Part shown: positions 33,601 to 46,930 of the stretch, one piece after another
Position numbering within the stretch: position 1 is the first letter of the stretch
Layout of the letters: each line of letters opens with the position of its first letter
NCBI GenBank assembly: GCA_914767715.1
Contig: OU612072.1
Coordinates: 3,288,001-3,352,000, forward strand
Direction of reading: 5' to 3'
Source of the DNA: Membranipora membranacea
Taxonomy: Eukaryota > Bryozoa > Gymnolaemata > Cheilostomatida > Membraniporidae
DNA: 64,000 nt
Notes under the pieces: generated by a model
Database searches by the model: none
The model's input: the letters and a program-made list of their open reading frames with translations, nothing else
Told to the model about the DNA's origin: nothing
Program-made: the position numbers and the translations under genes

Positions 33601-35777
33601 AGTTATAATAGAGAAATATCATCTGTGGTGAGAGACGCTAAAATATAACAAGTAGAGCCATTTACACACGGTCCAAATCATCCGGTGCTGCGCAATTGGA
33701 TGACATAGAAAACCTTAGCTTGATATGAGGTGTTAGTTCCCCCCCCCCCCCCTCCAACAAAGCTAGTCAAGACAAGCCAAGTTAACATAAACTAAGCTTG
33801 ATCGATACACGGAATTAGCATTTAAGTCAACTTCCGCTTGTACCGAATGGCAATTTTTGACGCTAATATAGATACTCTCATAATGACTTCAAAGTACGTT
33901 CGCCCGGGAGGCTGGGGTTCAAGTCCTGGCTGCGGCAGATGTTTTTCAAGTTTTTTCCATCATGGAAATCGTTAGCATTCATCATTTGAAATTGGAGTGG
34001 ACCACTCATTCGAGGCATGGAACCATGGTGATATAGAGGTGCTAAAAGTTCGGTCACAGATCTATCTTCATTTGATAAGTAGATTCAGCTTTAAGCATAA
34101 TTTGCACTGCTGTGCTCTTCTATTATTTTATTGTCATGTTTGTCTGTTGGGAAAGTATTAATTCAATTACCTTAAGAAATTGCCTCTTTGAATATAAAAC
34201 TCTGATATGTTACATTTTGGTTTTGAATACCCGTCCAGTATTCTTTGTAACTACCCACAGAGTTGTGGGGTAAGTGGTTGACATTATTCAGTTACTGATG
34301 AGCTGACGGACTCACACTCTGTATTTATTAGGGTTTGCTAACTTTAGTATGGAGTTCACTGACCTAACTGCGAACCGTTACCAGGCTGTATATATAAGCC
34401 CCATGTTAAGTATGATCGGAATAATCAGGAACACGACCTTCACACAACATAAGAAGGGTACTCTACTTATCGATAATACGGACAATCTACAGAGAAACAG
34501 AGCATTCCTGGATAAAAGCGTCCGCTACGCCATTGAGAGCAATGTGTAAGTTAGTACTGAGTACTCTCGCTACATAAGAAAATTATTGAATTTTTCAAGT
34601 GTAAGATTTTGATGACTGTTGGGACAAATTTTCTGTCATACAGATAGATGCCCCAATGAAATTACTTCGGAAAGGATGAAAAATTGAAGCTTTGTCTACT
34701 ACAATTTGATTGTGACCATAGGCGGCATTATACACAGATTTCATTCAACTTTTCCATCTGTTTAATACAAATAGAACTTACTTAATGAAGCGATTTGCTA
34801 CAGAATACAGATCTGATCAGCTCTAGACTGGTTAAGTCTAATTAGTCTAGTTAAGTCTAGCTGAGTCATGTTTGTTCTCACATGATGTTTTATATCTATG
34901 AGCAGTTTTGAGAGTAACAGTGGAAGCTATGTAGTGAACATACGACTGACTGAAACACAGGCACAAACACTAGTATTCAGATATAATAAACTAACAAAGA
35001 ATACTATATCTATAAGTGAGACGGTACTCAAACCTCGGAGCAGAGCCAGAGCTGTTATTGTGGTATCATCAAGGTATGTCACCATCACATGAATTGTATG
35101 TCGCCATTACATGAGTAGTATGTCACCATATCATAGGTAGTATGTCATCATTACATGGGTAGTATGTAATCATTACATGGGTAGTATGTCATCAAAATAG
35201 TGAACTGATTTTTTATTCTGCTGCTTGCCTGACAATACCCTACATAGCAATGGTACTGTGTATGTATATCTAACTCATAGCCCTATTTGATCAATGACTC
35301 GATACAATTTTTGAGTGGTATTATGCCTACAACTGTTCAGTATGATGGAGATATTTTTATGTTTTCGTGCGAAGTGAAAAGTTGGCTATCTGAATGTTCA
35401 TATTTTATACCTGTAGCAATGTACATGTGAATCGTAATGAGCTGATTAACCCCCAATCGTCTCTGGAGATAGCCACACACAGTATAGATACAGCTATTAC
35501 AGTGGACGCTACTCTCAACTGGTGGGGTAGTCAGATACCCGGGGCTTCCACTGTAACTGACCTGGACGAGTATCACAAACTGATAGCTGGTGGGTATTAC
35601 TCTCTGTTGCCATGACTCTCTATTAATAAGTTTAACCACTTATGCATTGAAATATTTGTGGCAGTTGATATTTTAGTAATCGTAGGGCTCTAACCAAAAA
35701 TATGACTAAAACTACTGTTCAAGTGAAAATATTGAATATTTTTCGGAGGTTGATGTTGTCGAATGTGTTACGCGTTA

Positions 35778-35822
<45 letters not shown>

Positions 35823-38800
35823 GGCATGTGATTTTAGTACGAGAGTTGAAACGTTTGCTTTGTATGTTTCAGGTAAGATTCTGGACCATGAGAGCAGGTA
35901 TAATCTGGCCTCAGTAAGTTATTATCCAGCTCTGAAATCTAAAAACCTCGACGATACACAAGACTCAACAGCTGGTAAAATATATCAGAGAGAATTCGTT
36001 AGAACTATCAATGGTGAGTTCTCAAACCATTGTGAAAAAATTTCAGTTTGAATAATAGCCACAAACCAAAGTATTGTTAATTGTCCGAGAGGTGATCTTG
36101 CTCTGATCAAGCAGGATTTTGCTATGTATTGATTCAAATTACTCGACAAAGACTATTCATCAGACAAATTTCACTACATGACTGGTCATCATACATGGAT
36201 TAATGCAAAACAAGCCAAGAAATTTGAATTAAATCAGCTGACCAACTTGAGGCTGCTAAAAGCACCATATTCCCTGCTAGACGATTTTCTTATGTGAATA
36301 TTTGCTGCTCACATTAGAGACTCAAAAATACTTTCTCACAATATGACCTGATACATTTCTCTTAGGTATTGTTGTGGGTATACTATGCTCTTTGGCTGCT
36401 GTTGCACTCAATTATTTGCATGATTAAAAATATCTCATTAGTGTACTGATCCCATACACATGACAGTTTGGGTATCCAGCGTATTCTAATTTTTGGGACA
36501 GGCTCACTACATCTGGGAGGAAAGCTGATACAGAACTTTGTGTCTCAAGCTAACACAGAATATATCGTAGATTCTGATATCAACATACCAAGTAATAGAG
36601 AGTTCAAATTATCACCAGGTATGTGTGAATTTGAAGTGCTACTGATTTTCTCAACATGTCGGCAGTGTTGCCAGTATTGCACGGTAGACTGGTGAACACG
36701 TTGAGTTGTATTTTAGTAGTTGAGTTATCTTCAGCAAGGTGATACTTAGTTATACATGCCCGCAACTGACAAGGGCTCAAAAACCGAGATAGGTCTCAAT
36801 TCTGCGATCTAGATTCTGAGAACACTGCAGAGATGTTATGTGTATTTAAAACTTATAAGTTATCCAGAGTCTCAAGTTTTCATGAGGTACCATGCAGTTG
36901 AATGTTGTACAGAAATCTCTTAGAATTATTTTCCGGTCACTTCCTGACAGTTTATTACTATTATTTCTCCCACAGGTACCACTCTGTCTTTTGATAACAC
37001 AGTGGGAGTATTAGTGCAGGGTAAGATGTACGCAGTCGCCTCTTCAGTGCAGCCTATTATAATGAAGAGGCGTGAAGAGGAGAACCCTTATGCTAACCTT
37101 ACCTGGCTCAGACTATCAGGAGGAGAGGATGAGTTAGAAGGAGTATTAGAGGTCAATGTTACAGGAGAGTGGGCTACTGTCTGTAATAAGGTATGTCATA
37201 TATATATATATATATATATAAGCAAATCAAAAGTGTTCATATAAAGTTTTAATAGTACAGCCCACCACTGTATGTAATCAGTGTCCCTGCCGTAATAGTG
37301 TTTTAAACAACCAAATCTATAATAGTGTTGCAACTTTCAAAGCAAATGAATCTAAGATGTGTGTTATATTTACTCTATCATGCTGCAATGTGCTTTAAAA
37401 TTATTTGGAATTATATGGAATAACACAATCATGTCTTCAGCTCATGCACAGTTTATAAACACTATCTTCCTTTGTAAGTGTGCCGTCAATAATAATCATA
37501 TTAAATAAGTCAATAAATACGTGGCCAAAAACTATCTTACAGTGTGACTAATTCATAGTCAAAGAATTGTGCAAGTTAACATGTGATATTAAATACTTGT
37601 ATAATAATATAAAATGGTATTTGTCAGGAGTTAGGAAAATGCTCCTGACACTTTATTGTGGTTTCCAATAATGAGAGCACTCTGAAGAGTTATCCCCTCA
37701 TGGACATAGTTAAGATAATCCCAAATTAGTTTGACCGTTTCGATATGTCACTTTATACAATCATCATAAGAGTCAACTGGTCCTTATTTGTATCCAGGAA
37801 CTTAGTATGTGAGAAATTAGCAGGTATTAGGAACTATTAGGAAGAAGAACGAATAGTTAATAACGATGTTCTTCAAGCCCATTATTGTTTACAAAGTCTT
37901 TTCTGTCATAATATTGAGCTGGTTTGTCATTATCAGGGTTGGACCATGAGGGAGGCGTCTGTTGTATGTCAGCACTTTGGGTACACTCTACAACCCGCTA
38001 CATGGAGTATGAGAAGGCCCTCAGATTACGATAGATCTCAGTCTATTATGTACAGTTACGTCAGGTATGTTATTATGTTTTATTATATGTGTTGACCTCT
38101 ATATTATATAGGTATGTATATATGTATACATAAATCTAATTATATATATTTATATCGCGTAATACTATGTTTCAAATCTTTTACGTAGTCATTAACCCCT
38201 AGTTTTCTAACCCCTTCTCATAACCATGGGTACCATAGGTCCCATTTTTGACACTCTAGACAGACTATTTATTGACATTCTGTTTTTGTCCAGAAAGATT
38301 TTTTAGACATTCAATAGTTGCCCTCGATGAGTAAAGTCAGTGTCTTTTACTCACCGACCTGATATTTGATTGCCTCTCTTACTGACTTGTAATTGTTGTT
38401 GTACAGATGTATGGACTCTGACAGCGATATCAGAGATTGTATATATGATACAGAGGATGAGTTTAATGATTGTACACACGATGATGATGTCACTATGAGA
38501 TGTGTACCTCCCACATGGGCTGGTAAGTCAGTCAGTCAGTCATACTAAAGAAAAACTACTGGGAATTTGTTCTTATATAAACTTTTATTTTCAATCTACA
38601 ATCATCTTTATGAATGTTTTTCATGCAGTGACAGAAAAAAATAACCTAAAAAAATAAGGAGAGACAAAGAAAAAAATGCACTAGTAATAAAAATACACAA
38701 TATTTACAGTGCTTTGATAGTAGTTCTTAGTTGTGTATTTAAATCACTATTATTATTGCATTTCCCATTGAAATACCAGATTTTTGTACTGCTGTAATTC

Positions 38801-41800
38801 AGGGTAAAGACGGAAGTACAAAAATAGCACAAAATCTAAAAATTTAGTAGTCTTTTCTTGTCTTCAATGGGGGATAATACAACATGATTGCATTATCAGA
38901 GTACAGGTTCAGGTACCCATAGTACTCAGAGGCCCCGGAAAGCAAGTTTTCTCTTGCATCCAATGGTTATCAAATGACAAATGAAGTCAACAAGATCTGG
39001 AACCTCGATACATAGTAGATTTGGTTTGACATAATTTGAGAATTTATGGCTGGGGAAAACCAAGATGGCTGCTCTCAAATGTACGTTTTTGATCATTTGA
39101 TGAGTAATAAAAGTCAAGATATTTATTTATTCTGGACTTTTTGAAGTGAACAAATGAACCAAATGAATTAAATATTTGACTTTTCTTAACAGGAGTACAG
39201 ATTGTAGCGACAGCTCAGAAATCAGAGTTACGTCATGTGACTATTGAGGAGGCGGGGTTACTGGATTATTTTATAAATCAGTTTGTGCCGGCTTTACAAG
39301 TGGATAAGAATCATCACATCCTCTCTGATCTGACTATTTGTAAATCGTCCCATACTGGTGAGTGAATTAAATGGAAATTCCCACCCTGGTGTAATCTGAT
39401 TACTAGAACTTGAGTTTTTTTATGTAGCCTTAGTATCTTCAATACACATGAAATCGAATTCTTCATTGAGAGATTGTTCAATGGTGGAAACTCGGGTTAA
39501 AGCAATCATAACGATCAGTGATAAAACTGCAAGAAGTAAATCTCAAGGTTGGTGTGGACATGATATACAGATCATCTTTGTGATTGTTCTCTGGTGTTTG
39601 GTGTTAAGAAACCCATTACTTATCATACTTTTTGTTTCTCATATGCTTGTTTTGAAAGTATCGACGCCGTTGAATCACTGGAATGCATATGCTGTCATTT
39701 GCTTGTCTCTTTCTAAGTGTTTCTACAGCAAAGGAGGTTAATCAACATTTTTAGTTTCGTTCTTTTTATGGAGGAACTATAATTGTGTCTATCCAAAAGT
39801 TGCAATAAAGATTATGTAAACATAACCCAGAAACTTAGTAAAACACACAGTTATTAAAAATGAAAAAACAAAAAACACAATTAATAACCATGTGCAGAGA
39901 CCAGATAGCAGAATGTGACAGTATTTTGTTATGTTTTATGAATTGTTACAGGAATGAGTATAATATACAGTGAACCATTTGGTAAGGATACATCTGATGA
40001 TATATCGACAATCAACGTGATAAGCAGGTCCAGATTCACAGATAATATCGGTAAGAGATTTATAAGTCAGCTTTAGTACAAATAATACTCTTACATCAGC
40101 GTTTACAATAGTGTATATGACAGTGAATACACCTGTGTATACCAGGCTTATTGTAAACCCACTGGATAGACTGGATGGTTCAAGAAGTTGTCTCTCCCAT
40201 GGTCATAATTATGAAACATGTTGTGAACATACCCCATCTGCCAGTTATACCACCAGTGGATTTCTCAGATAATCAGGTATATGCGGTCTGTTGAATATGG
40301 TGCATTATCAGACTGCTCTGACAACTTTCCAAGTAGTCAAGAAATTAACAACCATATTGTGATGTTTGTTAAATAACTTTGTCAAATTTTTGTACCATTA
40401 ATTTGAACCGTATTTTGACCCGTGTTTGACCCAAATTTACAGGAGATGGATTGCACACCCGTAGCAGTTATCTCACCCTAGAAGACTGTGTATTCTCTAA
40501 TAACGGCCGATCAGGTCTGACCTATGACCCAAAGATGCCTCTACTGACAGCATTCAATGTGAGAAAAGCTATCGCCAGTGAGAACATCCAGAATATTGAC
40601 CAATCACTGAACAATCAACGTAAAAAGGTATGTCTGATTCAATGTATCTGAATAAGATGAGTTGATTTGAAGTTTGTGTATCACTCTAGATGAAGCTTTT
40701 GGAGTAAAACAGAACATGAAAAGACCCCTTCTAGTCATCTAGTCATCTAGTCATCTCGTCATCTCTAGCTCTAGTTGGCATTCCACAGCTAATTTGGTAC
40801 ACTAGTGTCTGAGATTTATGATTGTGGAAACTCATTTTTGTTAAAACAAATATATTTCATCAATTAGTTTTTGGATTACTGTAATTATGTATTGAAGGAA
40901 GTCATCCCTCCCTGAATGAACATAAATATATTTATATATATATAGCTTGACTGGGTTTTAATTATTCTTCTCTATTAAACCCTTCACAGATCAGTAATGA
41001 GGGTGCCGTAGTGTATTATCAGGCTAAGAATATCGGAGCTGCCGAGTTTTACACAATCATGTTTGAGATTGAGGCAGCGAGCCCGAATCAGAGAGTTACA
41101 GTTCAGCTGCTGGATTACTCTCCTGAGACTGAGATAGAGAAACTCATCATATACGACAGCACTAAAACCGAGTAAGTATAACTACTGTACTAGGTGTACA
41201 GTACAGGTATAGGTATACATAAACAGTTTACATATACTGTATTTGTTTAACAATAACAGTATGTTATACATACACATATATAGTGTATATTATACGTATA
41301 CAGTATACCTAACCTAATGTATAGTGGCTAGGGTTGAAAGGTTCACAGTAATGGCTGCAGGAGCGTATGGGTTATGACCTTTCTCTTCAGCTCATTGTAT
41401 GCCACCAATGTGGAGGTCCAATCTATCCATTCATCTTGATCTAACTACACTAACTAAAGCAGCACGGCCCTTCTGAGTATAACTAACAAACATTATCCTG
41501 AATAATTACCCCCCCCCCCCCCACCGAATTAAATAGCGAATATCTTTTAGTGAAATGTTACACCAAATATAATGATTGCAATACCAGCAGTGATATTGAT
41601 ACTTGCGTACTAGTATACTTTATCACTCAGCAGATAATGACCATATGTGAAACTTACATACCCTTCTCTGCCAGAGTAACAATTTACCGTGTTGAAGTGC
41701 ATGTTGCTTCTTTTTATAATGGGTGTTGTAATATGTTTGAGATGTTTCAACACTCTTTCCTTGAATGACTAAAATTGTAAGTATGATGCAAGACATATTT

Positions 41801-44686
41801 TGCAATCTGCTTTGTAAACAACGGTTCTGAAACATGGTTACAGTAGATTTGGGGATTTCCCCAATTTTCAAAATATTATTTTGTGAAAACGATGAGATCA
41901 TTGCATGCTTGATCTCATATGACCAAGGCTCTATTTAAAAATAATATATGGCAAGCACATAAGATCTCAGTCCTTAGAGGATGTTTTTTTGTTAAACAGG
42001 TTCCATGATGAGGCACAGGTTAAACTCACAGTGAGAATTTTTGTTGAAGCTCACATACCTGGAACTAGTATATTCGCATCAGATTAATCTGATGAAAAAG
42101 TTTCTTTATCCATCGTAGTTGATAGTAAGCACTCAAGCTGTGGCGGGATAGCTGGCCGCCCTCTCTGCCCAGTTGTGGGGAGATCAGTTGTTAATGGAAT
42201 GCCACTACCAGCTATCCCGGCACAGTATGAGCGCATGAACCAAGTTGATCGTAGAATGGCGTCTCAGTGCTGAAAACCACACTGCCTTCAATCTAGACCT
42301 GCTTCTTATCTTGACTATTTATTATTTACTTGTTATTTACAGTATAAGTCGAGCGCAGGTTATGAGTATAGATGAGGATAATGTAGATCTACCTCTAGCA
42401 TCCTCCGGCAGCGTGCTGACCTTTAAATATACCATCAATGGAACTAAGTCAGGCCGCCTCATGCTGTCTGTATCTTCAAGTGAGTAGAACATATTATGTA
42501 ACTACTAAACTCTTTATTAAATTTCTTTTAGCTTACTTTATTGACATCAATCCTCATCTTAACGATGTTCTTCCAAGTGTGTCAATTAAACCACAAAAAA
42601 AAACAACTGTTAAGAGTATACAAAAATTACATTCAAAAGTAGTAGGATTGTCTAAACAAAGTCATCGAGTGTTACTTTTAGTTTTGTTTACAGCATCCCA
42701 TAAACCATCTGCTAATTTGGAATCTTCTTTATTGACTTTGTCACACATTATTACAACATAAAAGGAATTAATAATAAGATACAATATAATTTAATATACA
42801 ATAATAATATTTTACAATATAATAGAATAGAAAACGATAATTAAATATTATAATATAATATAATTTGTTCATAACATACTTATATATATGAAAACCTCAA
42901 TAAAAATGCATAATAATAATACATTACAATAGAATATAAGAGAATGATTAAAGTAATAAAATAATTAATTTAATACAATAACTAATATAAATCAGTAATT
43001 GATATAATACAATGATTTATATGATACAGTAGAATAATAAATGGATAATTTGTATTTTACAGGATCACAGAATGATGTACCAGACAGAGGTAATGCCGTA
43101 CCTCAGCAGATTAGAGCTACACTCCGTATGAGTAACTGTGAGATATCTGATAATAAGAGGGGACTACTCCTCACCCATTATAACAATCCATCTAACGAGT
43201 TCATGGATCTCTTTATCAGGAAAAAGTAAGATTGTGTCTCTAAGTCACAATTTCAGCTTTGCTTGATGGCTTTTCTGGTTTCTCAGATTTTCCAGCTTTG
43301 TTATGTAACGAGTAAATCTCACACTATGGATGGTTTTCATTGTCCTTATGGTCACAGGAAACACAGAAAATGAGATCATATTTTTATGCCTAAATGATTT
43401 GAGACAGCCACAAAATGTTGACTATGAGGTCATATATGGTGAGGCTATATAATACCTTGACTGTGATGTCTCTTCTCTGTTATGATATTGCCGATGTGAC
43501 GATAAAAAAGCCAGCCTGCAGTTATCATTGATGTATTGTGACTTGATGTAACCGTGCAAAGTTAGTGATAGCAAGAAGATAATTTGTTATGTATATTTAA
43601 TATCCACTAATACTCAGCACAGAGCAGCCCTATGATACACACTTAAAGTGAGATCAAATAATCATAAGTGGTTTCCGTTCAAGTTCTGTTGGCATGGATT
43701 TTCCATCAACTCATCTACTGAAACTACAATTACCCGCACTTTCTGTGTCTTGTGTGACAGGTATGAGCAGGTGATACTTGAGAACGTTACGCTAACAGGA
43801 AACAGTGAGGAGGCCATGTTGGTACCCAGTGTTACTAAGTATAATGAGATTTATATGCCTGATGTGCAGACACTGGAGGAGTCGTATCGTATGTCTAATA
43901 TTACCTACAAAATCTACAACAGTTTCTTCAGAAATAATGGTGAGTCTTCTATTAAGTATTATAAAAAATTGAGCAGATGTTGTTCAGACAGAAATATCAT
44001 GTAGTTGGATTGTAAATTATTTATCCTTCCCTCATCTAAGATCAAACTAATCATTTCAGTTACTGTATAGTACTGTATAGTACTGTATAGTACTGTATAG
44101 TACTGTATAGTACTGTATAGTACTGTATAGTACTGTATAGTACTGTATAGTACTGTATAGTATTGTTTGGTGTGGTGCCGACACATATCCCCAAATTTCG
44201 CCGGGACGAGTGGTGTCATAAATATTTTAGGGAAGTAAATTTATTTATGCGTGAAGGTGAAACAAGTGAATGTTTGTAAAATCCAGCCTTATTTATGTTA
44301 CCCTCAAAACTAAGATAAACAGAAAATACTGATCAAGTGCTTGTTCCCAGAAATTTTCCTCGAATTCAACCACAATATGTCATCAGCATTTGATTTCATG
44401 TAGTTCGCTCACTATCATGGTTATTGAATGCATATTAGATTGTGAAACAAGGTTAACATATTTTGCAGCTTGTTGTTTAAAAGCCGCGATTACATGCTGA
44501 TAATTTTCCAGGTAAAGGTATAGTAGCGGAGCATAATCACGTGGACTTCTCTAACAACATGATGAGATGGAGATTTGTAGATAATACAGTAGAAGATAAC
44601 TCCCATGGCGGGCTCTATTTGGAGTTACCCCTCATACTCGACCCTTACTCAAACGGCAATCATAGTGTGGAGATTAATGATAGCAG
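27643..44686 (+). CDS. Bark beetle/anakonda-like SRCR and beta-helix protein (3' end missing)
   Basis: Large secreted or membrane protein resembling Drosophila bark (anakonda), a tricellular-junction organiser. I trace 27 exons: 27643-27891, 28289-28461, 28713-28912, 29168-29338, 29730-29891, 30316-30533, 31054-31222, 31911-32054, 32462-32556, 32732-32998, 33465-33597, 34332-34545, 34906-35073, 35417-35589, 35873-36013, 36502-36618, 36976-37190, 37937-38064, 38407-38522, 39193-39357, 39952-40050, 40443-40627, 40990-41171, 42343-42479, 43063-43225, 43761-43939, 44512-44686. Together they give 1,512 residues in one frame. The start has a signal peptide (MGLTYLDVRLLILALVCIKY). LTVEPGTELRFSQGVGLRV opens the beta-helix. 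SRCR 1 is in exons 2-3 (GGKWRGMC, VVCRQLGFG) and SRCR 2 in exons 17-19 (GEWATVC, ASVVCQHFGY). Between are beta-helix repeats with N-x-G turns and the family's ATLNWWGS motif. Exon 27 ends in a good donor but no further exon is found before 45340; the fly protein is about twice as long. Confidence 0.85.
33303..33374. mobile_element. 52-bp micro-element with 10-bp target duplication (bark intron)
   Basis: ATATCTACTT occurs at 33303-33312 and 33365-33374. The 52-bp insert begins AGTCCTGTCACGCGGCT and ends AGCTGCGTGACAAGGCTA, its inverted repeat. Ends and duplication length agree with the element at 10666-10696. Confidence 0.7.
33885..33945 (+). repeat. B-box-containing tRNA-like fragment
   Basis: GCTGGGGTTCAAGTCCTGGC carries a pol III B box within a T-arm-like context. 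No A box or other tRNA arm is evident, so this is a relic in a bark intron. Confidence 0.4.
35074..35205 (+). repeat. 22-bp minisatellite starting at a splice donor
   Basis: GTATGTCACCATCACATGAATT and related units begin at 35074, 35096, 35118, 35140, 35162 and 35184. The first GTATGT is the donor of bark exon 13; the other five repeat a donor-like GTATGT every 22 bp. Confidence 0.85.
35776..35823. repeat. (ATT)n microsatellite
   Basis: About 15 ATT/TTA units in the bark intron before exon 15. Confidence 0.95.
41851..41862. promoter_or_regulatory. Palindromic kB-like motif in bark intron
   Basis: GGGGATTTCCCC matches the kB consensus on both strands. A second one (GGAAATTCCC) lies at 39373-39382. 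A few such matches are expected by chance in 64 kb, so function is only a possibility. Confidence 0.25.
42760..43045. repeat. TAATA-rich low-complexity stretch
   Basis: Nearly pure A/T with repeated AATATAATA and AATAATA words, directly upstream of bark exon 25. Confidence 0.85.
44061..44160. repeat. 10-bp tandem repeat, ten exact copies
   Basis: TACTGTATAG repeats ten times without a mismatch in the bark intron between exons 26 and 27; the perfect copies suggest recent expansion. Confidence 0.97.
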
Positions 44687-45339
44687 GTAAGAGATTTTAC
44701 TCCTATGAAACAGACAAACAATATCGGTATGCCTATGCAGCTGAAACTTGTGTGGCTGAAATTACAGAAATTATGAATTAATAGCCACAAATGCTATGAT
44801 TTTTGCAGATGGACAAGGTATTATTTAAGAATTTGAATTGCAGAAGTGATTAACACCCTTTAGTAATTCATTGTGTCGAGTTGTCCATGCAAAATTAAAA
44901 CTACACACACATTGTTTGACAGGTCTGAATGTTCTACAGTCACCAAACAGCTACAAACTAACAGATTTTATTATATATAAAACCAAAGAAATAGCTGTTA
45001 AATTTCTTTCAGGATGTGAAAATTATTCATATCATTCAATTTAATCCCATGATCATAAAAAGGAAAATATATACCTAATGTAAGTAAGTACGTATGTAAG
45101 TACGGATAAGTTTTACAAAAACACAACTGCTGATACGGTGAACTGAGAGTGGGCCTAAGTAAAACAACTGCTGTCACTCAGGCAAAATTGTGCTTGTTGA
45201 ATTCTATCTTGCTCAAAGATAATTAATTGAGGCTTAAATCGGAAATTGTCACCTAATGGGCAAATAAGTGCACAAACTGATCTTCGAAATCAGGTTATGA
45301 GAGTAAGTTAAGATGAGGCAGTAGGAGGCTGAGAGTAAT
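44687..45339. other. Interval after the last recognised bark exon
   Basis: AT-rich sequence. Acceptor-like sites near 44808, 44922 and 45012 lead quickly to stops in the needed phase, or give only a few residues, so no further exon is supported. A roughly 38-bp direct repeat (TAAGATGAGGCAGTAGGAGG and its variant) lies at 45300-45362 and runs into the caspase stop codon. Confidence 0.45.
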
Positions 45340-46930
45340 TTAAGATGAGGCGGTAGGAGGTAGACCCCATGTAGGATCCTGTGATCTCATCATCTGTATA
45401 AAGGAGACCTTCTTATGTAGAGTGCTACTAATCTCTGGCTGACTCTTAGTTAGGGCCTCTCTTATACTCACAATCGGTACTTTTCTCCCCTTGTCATGTA
45501 ACTTTCTGCAAAGTAATATAAATCTTAGCATCATATCATTACAAAGCAGTTTCACTTTAAGCAAGGTAAAATTTGCAGTAATGTTTGAGGCTATATTGAG
45601 GTTGAACACAAACAGCAAAGTTCAATATATAAAAAAGATTCACAAAAAAAGAGATTTCTAAACAAATATGACATGATATTATAAAGCTGAAACTAACTTG
45701 TACTGTTTCTCCCACATGTATTTCTGTGCCACCTGGCCTGAGGCTATCCTGCATATATCAGATAACCAGCCATTGACTAAGCTCTCCAGTCGGACTGCGG
45801 GTCTCTCTGGGGACAAATCTCTCTGTAGGGGATGTTGCTGTTTGTATCTACTAGCTACAGCATCCATCTCCTCGACCATCTTCTGCTGATCGTGATAGGT
45901 GCTCAGACGTAGCCCTAGGTCTGAGATTGCGCTCATCAGTTCCCTTACGAGGAGGGAGCCCCTCTGAGCTCCCTTTCTCCACACATAGCTCACCTGGCCG
46001 GCAGCACAGGGGTATAAGATCAGCGTGTCAGCAGATCTGGGTATATAATCCTCTAGTTTTAGCTCGGGAGCTTCTCCGGCATTTAGACTATCGCTGGCCA
46101 GCACATCATTCTCTTCCTGTCCTCGACAAGTCTGCAAGATAAAGATTTTAGGAATGCCTTTGTAGATCTCCTGGATGGGCTCGATCAGATGAGTCGCAAC
46201 ATTTCTCCAACATTCTTTCTCCTCCGTCTTCTCTTTATGTGAGAGCATAAAGTCCCCATTCGCTTCACCATGTGACATCAAGAAAAACATGACAAAGGAT
46301 GGGTGGTTACTGTCTTTGTACCCTCGTACAGCCTTCATAAACGATTCCAGACTGGTGTTGCGGAACATATTCTTCGGGGTCAGGTCTGACGGTTGACTGG
46401 GGATGTTCTCACTCTGTAGATTTTCTCCTATATAGACATTTTCTTTCGGGTCTTGATCGTCATTCAAAAGGTTAAAGGTCTCTGCAATACACTTTTGGTC
46501 CCACTTGTAGTTAAGGCCTTCTGATCCCTTTTCTATTTCAAAAAGAAATTCGTCGTTTCTGATGATGGCAAATAAACCGCTTCCGGATATGTCATAGTCT
46601 TCTTCTTGACTGACACTGACGTAGAAGTCTCTGAAACCCTGTTCTATTTCTGTCAAAGATTCATCTTTGAACTCCTGATCTACTCGGAACATACTACAAA
46701 ATGTAATGAGGAGAATTTTAATGGACCCCTCATTGGTTATTGTTTAGCTCGACTTCAAATCTCAAAAGAAGGCTCAGATATGTTTCTTTGCTTCCTTGGT
46801 GAAAACTAAAATCTGAACACCTTAACTATCATTGTAAAGAGCAGAATGAGTAAATCTTATCGATGTAATAATAAGTAACTTACTCCCTAGGTCTCATGGC
46901 TGGTACTGGTGTTAAGTTCTGACCAGACAT
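45340..46930 (-). CDS. Caspase (short prodomain, QTCRG active site)
   Basis: Cysteine protease cleaving after Asp, for apoptosis or related signalling. Exons: 46930-46884, 46693-45698, 45505-45340; 402 residues in frame. The p20 part has LFAIIRNDEF, the catalytic His at about 157 in FFLMSHGEANG, and the catalytic Cys at about 205 in KIFILQTCRGQEEN. The usual pentapeptide is QACRG; Thr replaces Ala. A linker with Asp residues at about 212 and 217 could be the maturation site. The p10 part has SADTLILYPCAAGQVSY and AQRGSLLVRELM, with the RGS of the substrate pocket; the C terminus has QPEISSTLHKKVSF, the final strand. Only about 45 residues precede the catalytic domain, so no CARD or DED is visible and it resembles an effector caspase. 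It lies opposite in strand to, and beyond, the last bark exon. Confidence 0.93.

Noticed and set aside
43959-44219. 86-residue tyrosine-rich frame on the minus strand
   Set aside because: It is the translation of the TACTGTATAG tandem repeat.
44800-45060. Additional bark exons after exon 27
   Set aside because: Acceptor-like sites are present, but in the required phase they hit stops or give only a few residues with no beta-helix or SRCR features.
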